Source of the DNA: Gemmatimonadota bacterium
Lineage (GTDB): Bacteria; Gemmatimonadota; Gemmatimonadetes; Gemmatimonadales; Gemmatimonadaceae
Length of the DNA: 35,342 bases
Assembly: GCA_018969225.1 (NCBI GenBank)
Contig: JAGWYS010000010.1
Coordinates: 1-35,342, forward strand
Reading direction: 5' to 3'
Below, in pieces: positions 1 through 6,970 of this stretch; positions within the stretch are counted from its first letter, which is position 1, and each line of letters starts with the position of its first letter. The translations under genes were made by a program, and so were the position numbers. The notes beneath the pieces were generated by a model. It saw nothing but the letters and a program-made list of their open reading frames with translations. It was not told where the DNA came from and ran no database searches.

Positions 1-159
1 TGGGAGTTGGAGGTGGGGGTGGGGGTGCGGGTGAGGGTTGGCGTTGCGGATGGACGGGTGGGTTGCGGGGGGCGTGCACGGGGTTCACTGTGGGCGGAGT
101 CTCCATCGTGGAGCGCCCTGACGGGTGTTCCAGGCCGTCGACCCCAGCCCCAACGTCTC

Positions 160-3100
160 GTGTTGCGCTTCCGACCTGCTGCTTCCACCGTGGCGGCGCT
201 GGCCGCCCTGCTTTCCCCCGCCGCGGCGTCGCAGGCGCAGCGCGGGGGCCCAGCCGCCCCCGCCCGCCCGGCGGTGGACACCATGGCGCTGGCGCGGCTG
301 ACGTTCCGGAACATCGGGCCGGCCAACATGATGGGGCGCTCCACCGACATCGAGGGGGTGGCCGGGGACGTCAATACCGTCTACGTGGGGACCGCCGCGG
401 GGGGCGTGTGGAAGACCACCAACGCCGGCACCACCTGGCAGCCGCTGTTTGACGGGCAGGCCACGCTGGCGGTGGGGGACCTCGCGCTGGAGCCGGGGAA
501 CCCGAGCGTGATCTACGTGGGAACCGGCGAGGGGAACGTGCGCAACTCCGTGTCCTTCGGGCGCGGGGTGCTCAAGTCCACCGACGGCGGCGCCACTTGG
601 CGTAACGTGGGACTCACCGACACGCGGCACATCGCGCGCGTGATGGTGCACCCCACCGACCGGCAGACGGTGTACGTGTGCGCGGTGGGGCACATGGCCG
701 GCCCCAACGCCGAGCGCGGGGTGTTCCGGTCGCGCGACGGCGGGGCCACGTGGACGAAGGTGCTGTACATGGACGAGCGGCACGGCTGCGCCGACCTGGA
801 CATCGACCCCGTCAATCCCAACATCGTCTACGCGGCGATGTGGCTGTTCGACCGGAAGCAGTGGACCTTCACCTCCGGCTCCGAGCAGGGGGGGATCTTC
901 AAGTCGGTGGACGGCGGCGCTACCTGGAAGAAGCTGGGGGGCGGGCTGCCCTCGCTGATCGGGCGCATCGGCGTGAAGGTGGCGCCGTCGTCCCCCAACG
1001 TCGTGTACGCGCTGCTGGAGAGCCGCAAGGACGGGTACGTGTGGCGCAGCGACGACCACGGCGAGACGTGGCGGCGCGTGAGCGACGACGCCAAGACCAT
1101 CTGCCGCGGCTACTACTACTCCGACCTCCGGGTGGATCCGGCGGACGCGGAGCGGGTGTACGCGATTGCGTGCAACCTGTCGGTGTCCATCGACGGCGGG
1201 CGCACCTTCCGCGCCATCTCGCAGCGCATCCACGGCGACCACCACGGGCTGTGGATCGACCCGCGCGACCCGCGGCGGATCTGGCAGGTGAACGACGGCG
1301 GGATCGCGGTGTCGCACGACCACGCGGCCACCTGGCGCTTCCCCAACCAGTTCGTGCTGTCCCAGTTCTACCAGCTGCACGCCGACAACCGGGAGCCCTT
1401 CTACTTCCTGGGGGGCGGGCTGCAGGACAACGGCAACTGGGTGGGCCCCAGCCGCACGCGCGACCCGATCGGGATCCTGGTGGACGACTGGAGCATGGTG
1501 TCGTACGGCGACGGCTACTACCAGACCACGCACCCCGACGACCCGGACTACTTCGTGACCGACGCGCAGGGGGGGATGATCTTCCGCACGCGGATGCAGA
1601 CGCGGGAGCAGGAGGACATCTCGCCGCAGCCGCGGCGCAACGACGGCGGGCCGGTGAACGCGCTGCGCTACCGCTTCAACTGGAACGCGCCGGTGGTGGC
1701 GTCGCCGCACGACGGGACGGTGCTGTACTTCGGCGGGCAGGTGCTCTTCAAGTCCACCGACTTCGGCGGGACGTGGACCGCCATCTCGCCGGACCTCACC
1801 AAGAACGACAGCACGAAGCACGGGTGGGCCGGCGGGCCGGCCATGCAGGAGGCCACCACCGCCGAGTACTACAACACCATCTACAGCGTGGCGGAGTCGC
1901 CGGTGCAGGCGGGGCTCATCTGGGTGGGGGCGGACGATGGCAACCTCCAGCTGACGCGCGACGGCGGGAAGACGTGGACGCGGGTGGACGGCAACGTGGC
2001 GGGGGTGGGGGCGGCGGCGGTGGTGAGCCATGTGGAGCCCAGCCGGCGGGCGGCGTGCACCGCCTACGCCACCTTCGAGCGGAAGTTCATGGATGACCTG
2101 CGCCCGTACGCCTACCGCACCACCGACTGCGGGGCCACGTGGACCAGCATTGCGGGGAACCTGCCGGAGGGGGCGTACCTGCAGGTGCTGCGCGAGGACC
2201 CGCGCAACCCCGACGTGCTGTACGCGGGGACGGAGACGGGGCTGTACGTGAGCGTGAGCGGGGGAGGGTCGTGGTTCCGGCTGGGGGGGAACCTGCCGGC
2301 GGTACCGGTGCACGAGGTGCTGGTGCACGGGCGCGAGAACGACCTGATCGTGGCCACGCACGGGCGCGGCGCCTGGATCCTGGACGACGCGTCGGCGATC
2401 CAGGAGCTGGCGGCGGCGGCGGCGAAGCCGGTGCACCTGTTCGGGATGCGCACGGCCACGCGCTTCGCGACGAAGCAGGCGAAGGGGTCACTGGGGGATG
2501 CGCTGTTCCGCGCCCCCAACCCGCCGTACGGGGCGATCATCCGCTACCACCTGGCGTCGGCCCCCGCGGCGGGGACGCCGGCGAAGGTGGAGATCGTGGA
2601 CCCGGCGGGGACGGTGATCCGCACGCTGGCGAAGATCCCCGTGAAGGCGGGGATCAACACGACGGCGTGGGACCTGGCGCACGAGGGGCCGCGCCCGCGG
2701 CGCGCGTCGATTGCCGGCGAGGACGCGGCGGCGGATGACGGCGAGGAGGGGATGGGCGGCGCGGGCGGCCCGCGCGCGCTCCCGGGGCGCTACACGGTGC
2801 GGCTGACGGTGGGGAGCACCGTGGTGGAGCAGCCGGTGCAGGTGCGGGTGGACCCGACCACGCGGACCACGCCGGAGGGGCTGAAGGCGCAGTTCGACCT
2901 GGCGATGGAGCTGCGGACGCTGCAGTCGCTGGCCAACGACACGCTGCGGGCGCTGGACACGCGGCGCGGGGAGCTGGAGGCGCGGCGGCGCGGGGCGCTG
3001 GCGCTCCCCAACAACGAGGGCGCGGCGGTGGCGGCCACGCTGGGCGCGGAGCTGGCGCAGCTGGACTCGCTGACGACCACGCTGACGAAGCCGGTCAACT

Positions 3101-3282
3101 ACCCGTACTGGAGCGAGGGGCCGCGGGTGACGGAGCGGATCGGCAACCTGCTGCGCAACGTGGACAGCGGGAACTTCCCCCCTACGGGGCCGCAGCGCGG
3201 GCTGTCGCAGGAGCTGGCGGTGGAGCTGCGCGCGGCGATGGAGCGCGTGCGGCAGTTCCTGGCGCGGCAGGTGATGATGTAG
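160..3282 (+). CDS. Secreted VPS10/sortilin-like BNR-repeat protein
   Basis: The protein is about 1040 aa and probably exported. The frame stays open upstream to position 7, but a Sec-type signal (basic LRFRPAAS, hydrophobic AALAALLSPAAA, cleavage near ASQA) begins at GTG 160 or TTG 163, so I place the start there. No clear Shine-Dalgarno is visible and the start is uncertain. The body carries many Asp-box/BNR motifs of the S/T-x-D-G-G-x-T-W type (TDGGATW, RDGGATW, VDGGATW, DDHGETW, TDFGGTW, RDGGKTW, TTDCGATW), which form the blades of a sortilin/VPS10-type beta-propeller. A C-terminal part of about 280 residues contains a small beta domain (PGRYTVRLTV) and a helical segment. Such proteins are often annotated as glycosyl hydrolases on the basis of BNR repeats alone; I see no proof of a catalytic site. 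A role in surface binding or proteolysis-linked processing is possible but unproven. Confidence 0.85.
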   Translation: MLRFRPAASTVAALAALLSPAAASQAQRGGPAAPARPAVDTMALARLTFRNIGPANMMGRSTDIEGVAGDVNTVYVGTAAGGVWKTTNAGTTWQPLFDGQATLAVGDLALEPGNPSVIYVGTGEGNVRNSVSFGRGVLKSTDGGATWRNVGLTDTRHIARVMVHPTDRQTVYVCAVGHMAGPNAERGVFRSRDGGATWTKVLYMDERHGCADLDIDPVNPNIVYAAMWLFDRKQWTFTSGSEQGGIFKSVDGGATWKKLGGGLPSLIGRIGVKVAPSSPNVVYALLESRKDGYVWRSDDHGETWRRVSDDAKTICRGYYYSDLRVDPADAERVYAIACNLSVSIDGGRTFRAISQRIHGDHHGLWIDPRDPRRIWQVNDGGIAVSHDHAATWRFPNQFVLSQFYQLHADNREPFYFLGGGLQDNGNWVGPSRTRDPIGILVDDWSMVSYGDGYYQTTHPDDPDYFVTDAQGGMIFRTRMQTREQEDISPQPRRNDGGPVNALRYRFNWNAPVVASPHDGTVLYFGGQVLFKSTDFGGTWTAISPDLTKNDSTKHGWAGGPAMQEATTAEYYNTIYSVAESPVQAGLIWVGADDGNLQLTRDGGKTWTRVDGNVAGVGAAAVVSHVEPSRRAACTAYATFERKFMDDLRPYAYRTTDCGATWTSIAGNLPEGAYLQVLREDPRNPDVLYAGTETGLYVSVSGGGSWFRLGGNLPAVPVHEVLVHGRENDLIVATHGRGAWILDDASAIQELAAAAAKPVHLFGMRTATRFATKQAKGSLGDALFRAPNPPYGAIIRYHLASAPAAGTPAKVEIVDPAGTVIRTLAKIPVKAGINTTAWDLAHEGPRPRRASIAGEDAAADDGEEGMGGAGGPRALPGRYTVRLTVGSTVVEQPVQVRVDPTTRTTPEGLKAQFDLAMELRTLQSLANDTLRALDTRRGELEARRRGALALPNNEGAAVAATLGAELAQLDSLTTTLTKPVNYPYWSEGPRVTERIGNLLRNVDSGNFPPTGPQRGLSQELAVELRAAMERVRQFLARQVMM

Positions 3283-3324
3283 GGCGGCGGTGCCGCGACG
3301 CCGGCGTTCGGGCGCCGACGCGAC

Positions 3325-3355
3325 ACGGGGGGCGTGCCGGTGGCGCGCCCCCCGT
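3325..3355. terminator. GC-rich hairpin after the BNR gene
   Basis: A perfect 10-bp stem (ACGGGGGGCG pairing with CGCCCCCCGT) encloses an 11-nt loop 43 bases after the stop codon. No T-tract follows, so this is a terminator-like hairpin and not a canonical intrinsic terminator. Confidence 0.5.
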
Positions 3356-3563
3356 GGGCATTCCGTCCGCGCGGTTCCGCGCGTTCGGCAGCCATCTCCG
3401 CCGCCGAATCACGTGGTTTCGGGGGGGTGCAGATGCGGCAACACGTTATGGCCACGCAGTCCGGCATTGCCGAGTGCCGCCGAATTCGCCATCCTCAATC
3501 ACATGGTGCATGGTCAGCTACGACGGATCGTGCTCCCGCGGTTTCCGTACGCTGTGTGCTCCA

Positions 3564-3764
3564 AGGTTTATCCGCACCCTGGGTGTCATCTGCGTCACCG
3601 CGTAGGCCGAGATTGTCTTCATGGTTGCGGGAGTTGCGTGGCTCGGTGCTGCCGTCGGGCGTGTGTGCTCCATGCTTCCTGATCGCAATACCGGCATCCG
3701 GAATACTGGTGGCATTGCGCGTGAGGCGGGTGTAGGTGCGCTTTTGGACATACTCGTGGATGAC
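3564..3764 (+). pseudogene. Possible relic of a DUF4345-like small membrane protein
   Basis: One forward frame reads RFIRTLGVICVTA, then an in-frame TAG (3603-3605), then AEIVFMVAGVAWLGAAVGRV followed by CSMLPDRNTG and EAGVGALL. The hydrophobic segments and the G-R-x-x-S-M-L-x-D then E-x-x-x-x-x-L spacing resemble the last two helices of small DUF4345-type membrane proteins (my recollection of the family). The stop codon and the lack of a plausible start make it a broken remnant. Chance resemblance cannot be excluded, and confidence is low. Confidence 0.25.
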
Positions 3765-3837
3765 CGTTGTTCTCCGGACCGCCGAGTTCGATGGGTGGTT
3801 GAAGGCCCTCCACGATCCGATTGAGAAGGCGCGACTC
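3760..3837 (+). pseudogene. Truncated N-terminus of a RelE/HigB-type toxin
   Basis: From ATG 3760 the frame reads MTVVLRTAEFDGWLKALHDP then IEKARL. This closely matches the opening of phage-derived Gp49-like/HigB/RelE addiction-module toxins (hydrophobic strand, R-T-x-E-F-D-x-W-L, L-x-D, then R/K-A-R). After residue 26 the similarity stops abruptly, and the start codon of the next gene lies at 3840. The family is usually about 90-110 residues, so the ribonuclease core is missing and the fragment cannot be active. No antitoxin gene is visible nearby. It reads as the stump of a toxin-antitoxin module cut by a recombination junction at about 3838. Confidence 0.5.
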
Positions 3838-3839
3838 GG

Positions 3840-4307
3840 ATGCAGCGTCACGACCCCTCCCGATCGCTCGGGCTCGCCATGCGCGTCTACGGCGTCGCGC
3901 TCGCGCTCGCGACCTCCACGTTCGTCTGTTGGCCCGAGGTGGGGCGCTGGCCGCCGGACCATCCGGCCTACGAGCGTATGTTCGTCGCGATCTTTTTCTC
4001 GTGGGGGTTGGCGCTGTACCGCGGCGCGAAGCACCCGGAGGCGAGCCTTGCGCTCGTCGACTTCACCGCGCTGCAGGGACTTCTCCACGGCGGCGTGATG
4101 CTCGCCGACACGCTCCTGGGCAACGCGGGCCATCACGGCCTCTGGCACCTTGCCGGCGACGTGCCCCTCCACCTCTCCGCGCCACTGGTGCTTGGACGCC
4201 TGCGTCATCGCGTCAGCCCGTACCGGCTCGATCTGTCCGTTGCAGAGGCCGTGGCCTTCGCGATGATGTTCATGGTGGCGGTGGGCGTCGCGTTCCTCAG
4301 GCTCTGA
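3840..4307 (+). CDS. DUF6632-type four-helix membrane protein
   Basis: A 155-aa integral membrane protein of unknown function. Hydrophobic segments lie at about residues 11-31, 47-62, 70-92 and 133-153. The series GRWPPDHPAYERMF, LALYRGAKHPEASL, DFTALQGLLHGGVM and HLAGDVP follows the conserved layout I know for DUF6632 proteins (R-W-x-P-x-H-P-x-Y-E-x-M, then S-L-x-x-F-T, H-G-x-I-M and G-D-V-P). ATG 3840 is used; no good ribosome-binding site precedes it, and an alternative ATG lies at 3879. The gene begins directly after the toxin stump and is followed 50 bases later by the first 52-bp repeat, as expected for an acquired single-gene unit. Confidence 0.75.
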   Translation: MQRHDPSRSLGLAMRVYGVALALATSTFVCWPEVGRWPPDHPAYERMFVAIFFSWGLALYRGAKHPEASLALVDFTALQGLLHGGVMLADTLLGNAGHHGLWHLAGDVPLHLSAPLVLGRLRHRVSPYRLDLSVAEAVAFAMMFMVAVGVAFLRL

Positions 4308-4345
4308 GCACCAGAGCGCAGGGAAAAGCATCTGCGATCGCGATT

Positions 4346-4362
4346 GGTGATCGTCCATCACC
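4346..4362. other. Small hairpin at the edge of repeat copy 1
   Basis: GGTGAT and ATCACC form a perfect 6-bp stem with a 5-nt loop, 39 bases after the DUF6632 gene. The right arm overlaps the first bases of the 52-bp repeat. No T-tract follows. It may act as a weak terminator; copy 2 of the repeat lacks this structure. Confidence 0.35.
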
Positions 4363-4409
4363 GACCGTGCTGCCTGTCACCATGCCATTCCGCCACGGGG
4401 CCGTTCTGA
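4358..4409. repeat. 52-bp direct repeat, copy 1
   Basis: These 52 bases (beginning TCACCGACCGTG, ending GGCCGTTCTGA) are identical to positions 5842-5893 in the same orientation. The identity stops sharply on both sides. The two copies flank the reverse-strand lipoprotein gene. CCGTG near the left end can pair with CACGG near the right, giving a 5-bp stem. Confidence 0.95.
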
Positions 4410-4431
4410 GGCAAGTGATCATGCGCGGTTT

Positions 4432-4455
4432 CTCCCGCGTGACGTAAAACGGGAG
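4432..4455. terminator. Hairpin downstream of the lipoprotein gene
   Basis: CTCCCG (4432-4437) pairs with CGGGAG (4450-4455) around a 12-nt loop. It lies 57 bases past the stop codon of the reverse-strand lipoprotein gene. Neither side has a T-tract, so termination is only suggested. Confidence 0.3.
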
Positions 4456-4511
4456 CGCGCCACGAAAACCTGGGCAGTTCACGGCAATGCTGATCCCCAC
4501 TTTCGCGCTGA

Positions 4512-5396
4512 TCATCGCCCCAGCCGAACATAGCCAGCCTCCGACAAGAATGCTTCGTACTTGGGATCGGACGAAATCTCCGTGGCGGCCACCGTCTCGT
4601 CGAACGGCGCTGTTTGCGGCGGGTTCGGCATGTTGCGGGTAGGCAGACCCGCCTGTTGCAGGCGCCATTCGCGGGGCCCGGTGCGCACTACACGCGCCGG
4701 AATGATTTCGTCATCCCCTGGCGTATTGCCCACATATTGATAGGGGCAAGCAGCCTCGAGTTCGTTGTCGCTGATCCACTTGATGGGATAGCAGGGCGAC
4801 TTGAATGTGTAGACGAATTTCGGATCGCCCGCCCAGTCCATCAAAGAGAGGCTAGGACCAACTGACAGATCCCCACCCTCATAGTAGCCCGCAGCGATCA
4901 TGGACCGGCCAGGGTTTTGGCCAAGAACTACATCCGAGGAGATGAACTGGCCCGCGGGATCGAACCACAGGTCGATCCAATCGCTTCGACCTTCTTCATC
5001 AATGTCAATCAGCCTGACCTTGAAGAAAAGACGCTCGCCGTTTGGCCCGGGCATCTTGAGTGTGCCTGCCAAGACCCAGGGTGCATCCGCATCGGTGAAG
5101 CGAGCGATCGCTTGGCCTTTGGAGAAGAGCGTCAAGACGCTGCCTTCGCGCTTGGCCGCCGCTGAGAGCTCCTTGAGCAGCGCCGCCTCACGCGCGCGTT
5201 CGGACGTGACTTCTTCATTGGCGCCATTGATCGTATCACGAGGGGCGGCCGCTGGACCGGCGGGTCCGTCGGCCGCTCGCGCTGCCAATGTTGGCGCGGA
5301 CTGGTCGGAAGGCACCTGCTCGACCGGACCGCACCCAGCCGCTGCACCCAACGCGAGGGCCACGATGGCGCGCCTGCGCATGTGATTGAAGCTCAT
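4512..5396 (-). CDS. Lipoprotein of unknown function
   Basis: A predicted lipoprotein of 294 aa. I start it at ATG 5396, preceded by GGGGA at good spacing; the open frame runs to 5498 but has no better start. The N-terminus MSFNHMRRRAIVALALGAAAGCG is a lipoprotein signal with Cys at residue 22 (A-A-G-C). A low-complexity Ala/Pro linker follows, then a helical, charged stretch (EVTSERAREAALLKELSAA) and a beta-rich domain with WVLAGTL, FFKVRLIDID, DWIDLWFDPAG and WISDNELEAACPYQYVG. I recognise no family. GC content and third-position bias look lower than in neighbouring core genes. It is the only gene between the two 52-bp repeats and points against its neighbours, consistent with acquisition as a separate unit. 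Confidence 0.75.
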   Translation of the reverse strand: MSFNHMRRRAIVALALGAAAGCGPVEQVPSDQSAPTLAARAADGPAGPAAAPRDTINGANEEVTSERAREAALLKELSAAAKREGSVLTLFSKGQAIARFTDADAPWVLAGTLKMPGPNGERLFFKVRLIDIDEEGRSDWIDLWFDPAGQFISSDVVLGQNPGRSMIAAGYYEGGDLSVGPSLSLMDWAGDPKFVYTFKSPCYPIKWISDNELEAACPYQYVGNTPGDDEIIPARVVRTGPREWRLQQAGLPTRNMPNPPQTAPFDETVAATEISSDPKYEAFLSEAGYVRLGR

Positions 5397-5841
5397 ACCA
5401 GTCCCCGCGAGATACGGTGGATGTTCGTGCAAAGTCCGGGTATTTCGTCGCTCAAGGATGGCGCACTCTTCGCGGACAAAGCCAACCGACATCTTCATGA
5501 ACGTCCCAATCTCAGATGAGAATCTGAGCGTTTCCGGCCCCGCGCCGCAAGACCAAGAGGGCTTGCTTCACAGCGTGTTCAGGCCCGGCGAGGCGATCTT
5601 GGCCGAGCACTGCTGCAGCAAACACATGACCATCGCCACTCGTTGCATGCCCCATCATCAGCACGCCACACAGGCGGTGCATGATCACGATCGCCGGCGG
5701 TGTCTCGTCAGACGCATCAAACACCACCCGCAGCGGCTGATGCTTGTCGCCGGGCGAGACCGGATTGTCCTTCTGGCCTCACCGTGATCATGGTCGCGGC
5801 CCCTGAATGGAGGTGCAAAGAAGCTCTTGTGTGCAGATCAT

Positions 5842-5893
5842 TCACCGACCGTGCTGCCTGTCACCATGCCATTCCGCCACGGGGCCGTTCTGA
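5842..5893. repeat. 52-bp direct repeat, copy 2
   Basis: Exact copy of 4358-4409 in the same orientation, offset by 1484 bases. On the reverse strand, one reading of the repeat gives TAPWRNGMVTGSTVG in both copies, but no real gene uses that frame. Confidence 0.95.
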
Positions 5894-5914
5894 CGCACCA
5901 TCCACGCGGCGCGG

Positions 5915-5992
5915 GCCTAACGATGCCTGCTGTTGCCGAGCGGACCGACCATCCGTGCAGCGTGAAGCATCGGGCGGTCCGCCCGCCAGCAG
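5915..5992. repeat. Long imperfect palindrome with GCCTAAC at its left edge
   Basis: GCCTAAC (5915-5921) is followed by two nested arms: CTGCTG (5927-5932) pairing with CAGCAG (5987-5992), and GCGGACC (5940-5946) pairing with GGTCCGC (5976-5982). GCCTAAC fits the R-Y-Y-Y-A-A-C core of integron attC sites, and nested arms are typical of attC. The matching G-T-T-R-R-R-Y core on the right is absent, so at most this is a degenerate site. It could equally be structured RNA or DNA after the S51 gene. Confidence 0.35.
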
Positions 5993-6008
5993 AAGCCGGA
6001 CTCCGGCT
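5971..6008 (-). terminator. Tandem hairpins at the 3' end of the S51 peptidase gene
   Basis: Two short near-perfect palindromes lie at the end of the reverse-strand gene: AGCCGGA-C-TCCGGCT (5994-6008, touching the stop codon) and CGGGCGG-T-CCGCCCG (5971-5985). They could act together as a terminator. No T-tract is present. Confidence 0.4.
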
Positions 6009-6835
6009 CAGCTGATCCGCTCGGGCTCCAGCACCTTCTCCACCGCCCGTCCCCCCTCGACGCTGACGTAGTACACCTTGGCGGCGGCGCGCGTGGCCAC
6101 CACGCGCTTCACGGCGGTCCCCTCGAAGTAGATGCCGGCGTCGTTGTCGCAGGCGTAGCCGGGCTTCATCTCCCCCGACGCGATGAGGCGCTGGTACAGG
6201 GGGCGGCGTCCCGGCTCGGCGTCGTAGTGCGGCGAGTGGCTGCCGGGGAGGAAGCCCAGGCACTTCACGATGGAGAGCGCCTTGGGGCGCGAGTCGGTGG
6301 TCCCCTCCTCGAACCAGCAGAGGGAGCCGGCGCTGGCGCCGCCGAGGACGATGCCGCGCTCCCAGGCGGTGCGGAGCACGGCGTCGATCCCCTGGGCCTT
6401 CCAGATGGCCTGCTGGTTGAGGGTGTTCCCTCCGGAGCAGAGGATCGCATCCATGGAAAGGAGCACCTCGTCCCAGTCCTGGTCCTGCCGCGTGCTGGCG
6501 ATGAAGCTGTTCTGCACGTGCGGCTCCACGTTCAGCGGCGCGCAGTTCTGGTAGAAGGTGAGCGCGCCCTGCGGGGAGTCGGCGGAGGCGGTGGGGAGGT
6601 AGCAGATGCGGGGGCGCGCCTTGCCGGTGAGCGCGGCCATGTAGCGGATGAACGCCGTGCCGAAGCCGCCGCCGGCGATGAGGATCTTGCGCGTGGCCTG
6701 CGCGGGGGCGGCGGGGGCGGGCTCGGTCGCCTCGGGCGCCTCGGGCGCGTGCGCGGGGGCGACGCTGGAAAGCTGGCCGGCGCCGAGTCCCACGGTGCCG
6801 AGGGCGGAGGTGACGAGGAAATCCCTGCGCTGCAT
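6008..6835 (-). CDS. Tat-exported S51 family peptidase (peptidase E-like)
   Basis: 275 aa. ATG 6835 follows GGAG with 5-nt spacing. The N-terminus MQRRDFLVTSALG is a twin-arginine signal, so the enzyme is probably exported folded to the periplasm, which is unusual for this normally cytoplasmic family. The serine nucleophile lies in GGASAGSLCWFE (Ser168), with the downstream GSHSPHYD and GYACDNDAG blocks typical of YgaJ/PepE-like S51 enzymes. These are Ser-His dipeptidases with the class I glutamine-amidotransferase fold that cleave N-terminal Asp peptides; the true substrate here is unknown. Cyanophycinase is the other S51 branch, but the sequence looks closer to peptidase E. It is divergent from the SusCD cluster, with 135 bp between the start codons. 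Confidence 0.88.
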   Translation of the reverse strand: MQRRDFLVTSALGTVGLGAGQLSSVAPAHAPEAPEATEPAPAAPAQATRKILIAGGGFGTAFIRYMAALTGKARPRICYLPTASADSPQGALTFYQNCAPLNVEPHVQNSFIASTRQDQDWDEVLLSMDAILCSGGNTLNQQAIWKAQGIDAVLRTAWERGIVLGGASAGSLCWFEEGTTDSRPKALSIVKCLGFLPGSHSPHYDAEPGRRPLYQRLIASGEMKPGYACDNDAGIYFEGTAVKRVVATRAAAKVYYVSVEGGRAVEKVLEPERIS

Positions 6836-6904
6836 GGGGGCTCCGGGTGGGAGGGGGGGACGCGCCCGCGCCGCGCATTGCTTGCGGGGCATATGGGGTG
6901 GCGG

Positions 6905-6911
6905 TACGTTA
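6905..6911. promoter_or_regulatory. Overlapping divergent -10-like boxes (S51 / susC)
   Basis: The sequence GGTACGTTAGC contains TACGTT reading towards susC (6905-6910) and TAACGT reading towards the S51 gene (6911-6906), both of the TAnnnT form. Leaders of roughly 55-65 nt would result on each side. No -35 element is evident, so this is a tentative promoter call. Confidence 0.25.
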
Positions 6912-6970
6912 GCGCCAGACGCGCCCCTTCGGCGAGCCGTCGCGACGTCCCCCATGTGAGGGTCCCCCTG

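Larger units (their letters stand above)
3283..3839. other. Gene-poor stretch with decayed coding relics
   Basis: No intact gene is supported in these 557 bases. The first 75 bases hold the hairpin after the BNR gene. From about 3400 the base composition drops visibly below that of the flanks. The right half contains two degraded reading frames, listed separately: a membrane-protein relic and the first 26 codons of a RelE/HigB-like toxin. I see no RNA gene here. Confidence 0.6.
5397..6007. other. Gene-poor stretch with repeat copy 2 and hairpins
   Basis: No gene is confidently supported in these 611 bases. A reverse-strand frame at 5512-5732 (from GTG 5732) could encode about 72 residues (VVFDASDETPPAIVIMHRLC and on), but it has no ATG at a sensible place, weak codon bias and no recognised family. 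Repeat copy 2 lies at 5842-5893, and the palindromic sequences at 5915-6008 are described separately. Confidence 0.5.

Noticed and set aside
85-2436. Reverse-strand open frame of 783 codons opposite the BNR gene
   Set aside because: Low-complexity Val/His/Arg/Pro translation; the forward strand carries clear BNR motifs.
3495-4361. Reverse-strand open frame of 288 codons
   Set aside because: It runs opposite the DUF6632 gene and the relic region; the composition is not protein-like and there are no motifs.
3840-4409. Complete integron cassette with functional attC
   Set aside because: The 52-bp repeat after the DUF6632 gene lacks the R-Y-Y-Y-A-A-C and G-T-T-R-R-R-Y cores, so it cannot be called an attC site on sequence alone.
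5512-5732. Small reverse-strand frame of about 72 codons
   Set aside because: The frame is closed upstream by a stop, has no ATG at a good place, no ribosome site, weak third-position bias and no recognised family; kept only as a remark in the intergenic entry.
5842-5893. tRNA-like text in the 52-bp repeat
   Set aside because: The reverse strand reads GTGGCGGAATGGCA, like the 5' part of a leucine tRNA, but no matching acceptor, anticodon or T arms can be built in either copy.
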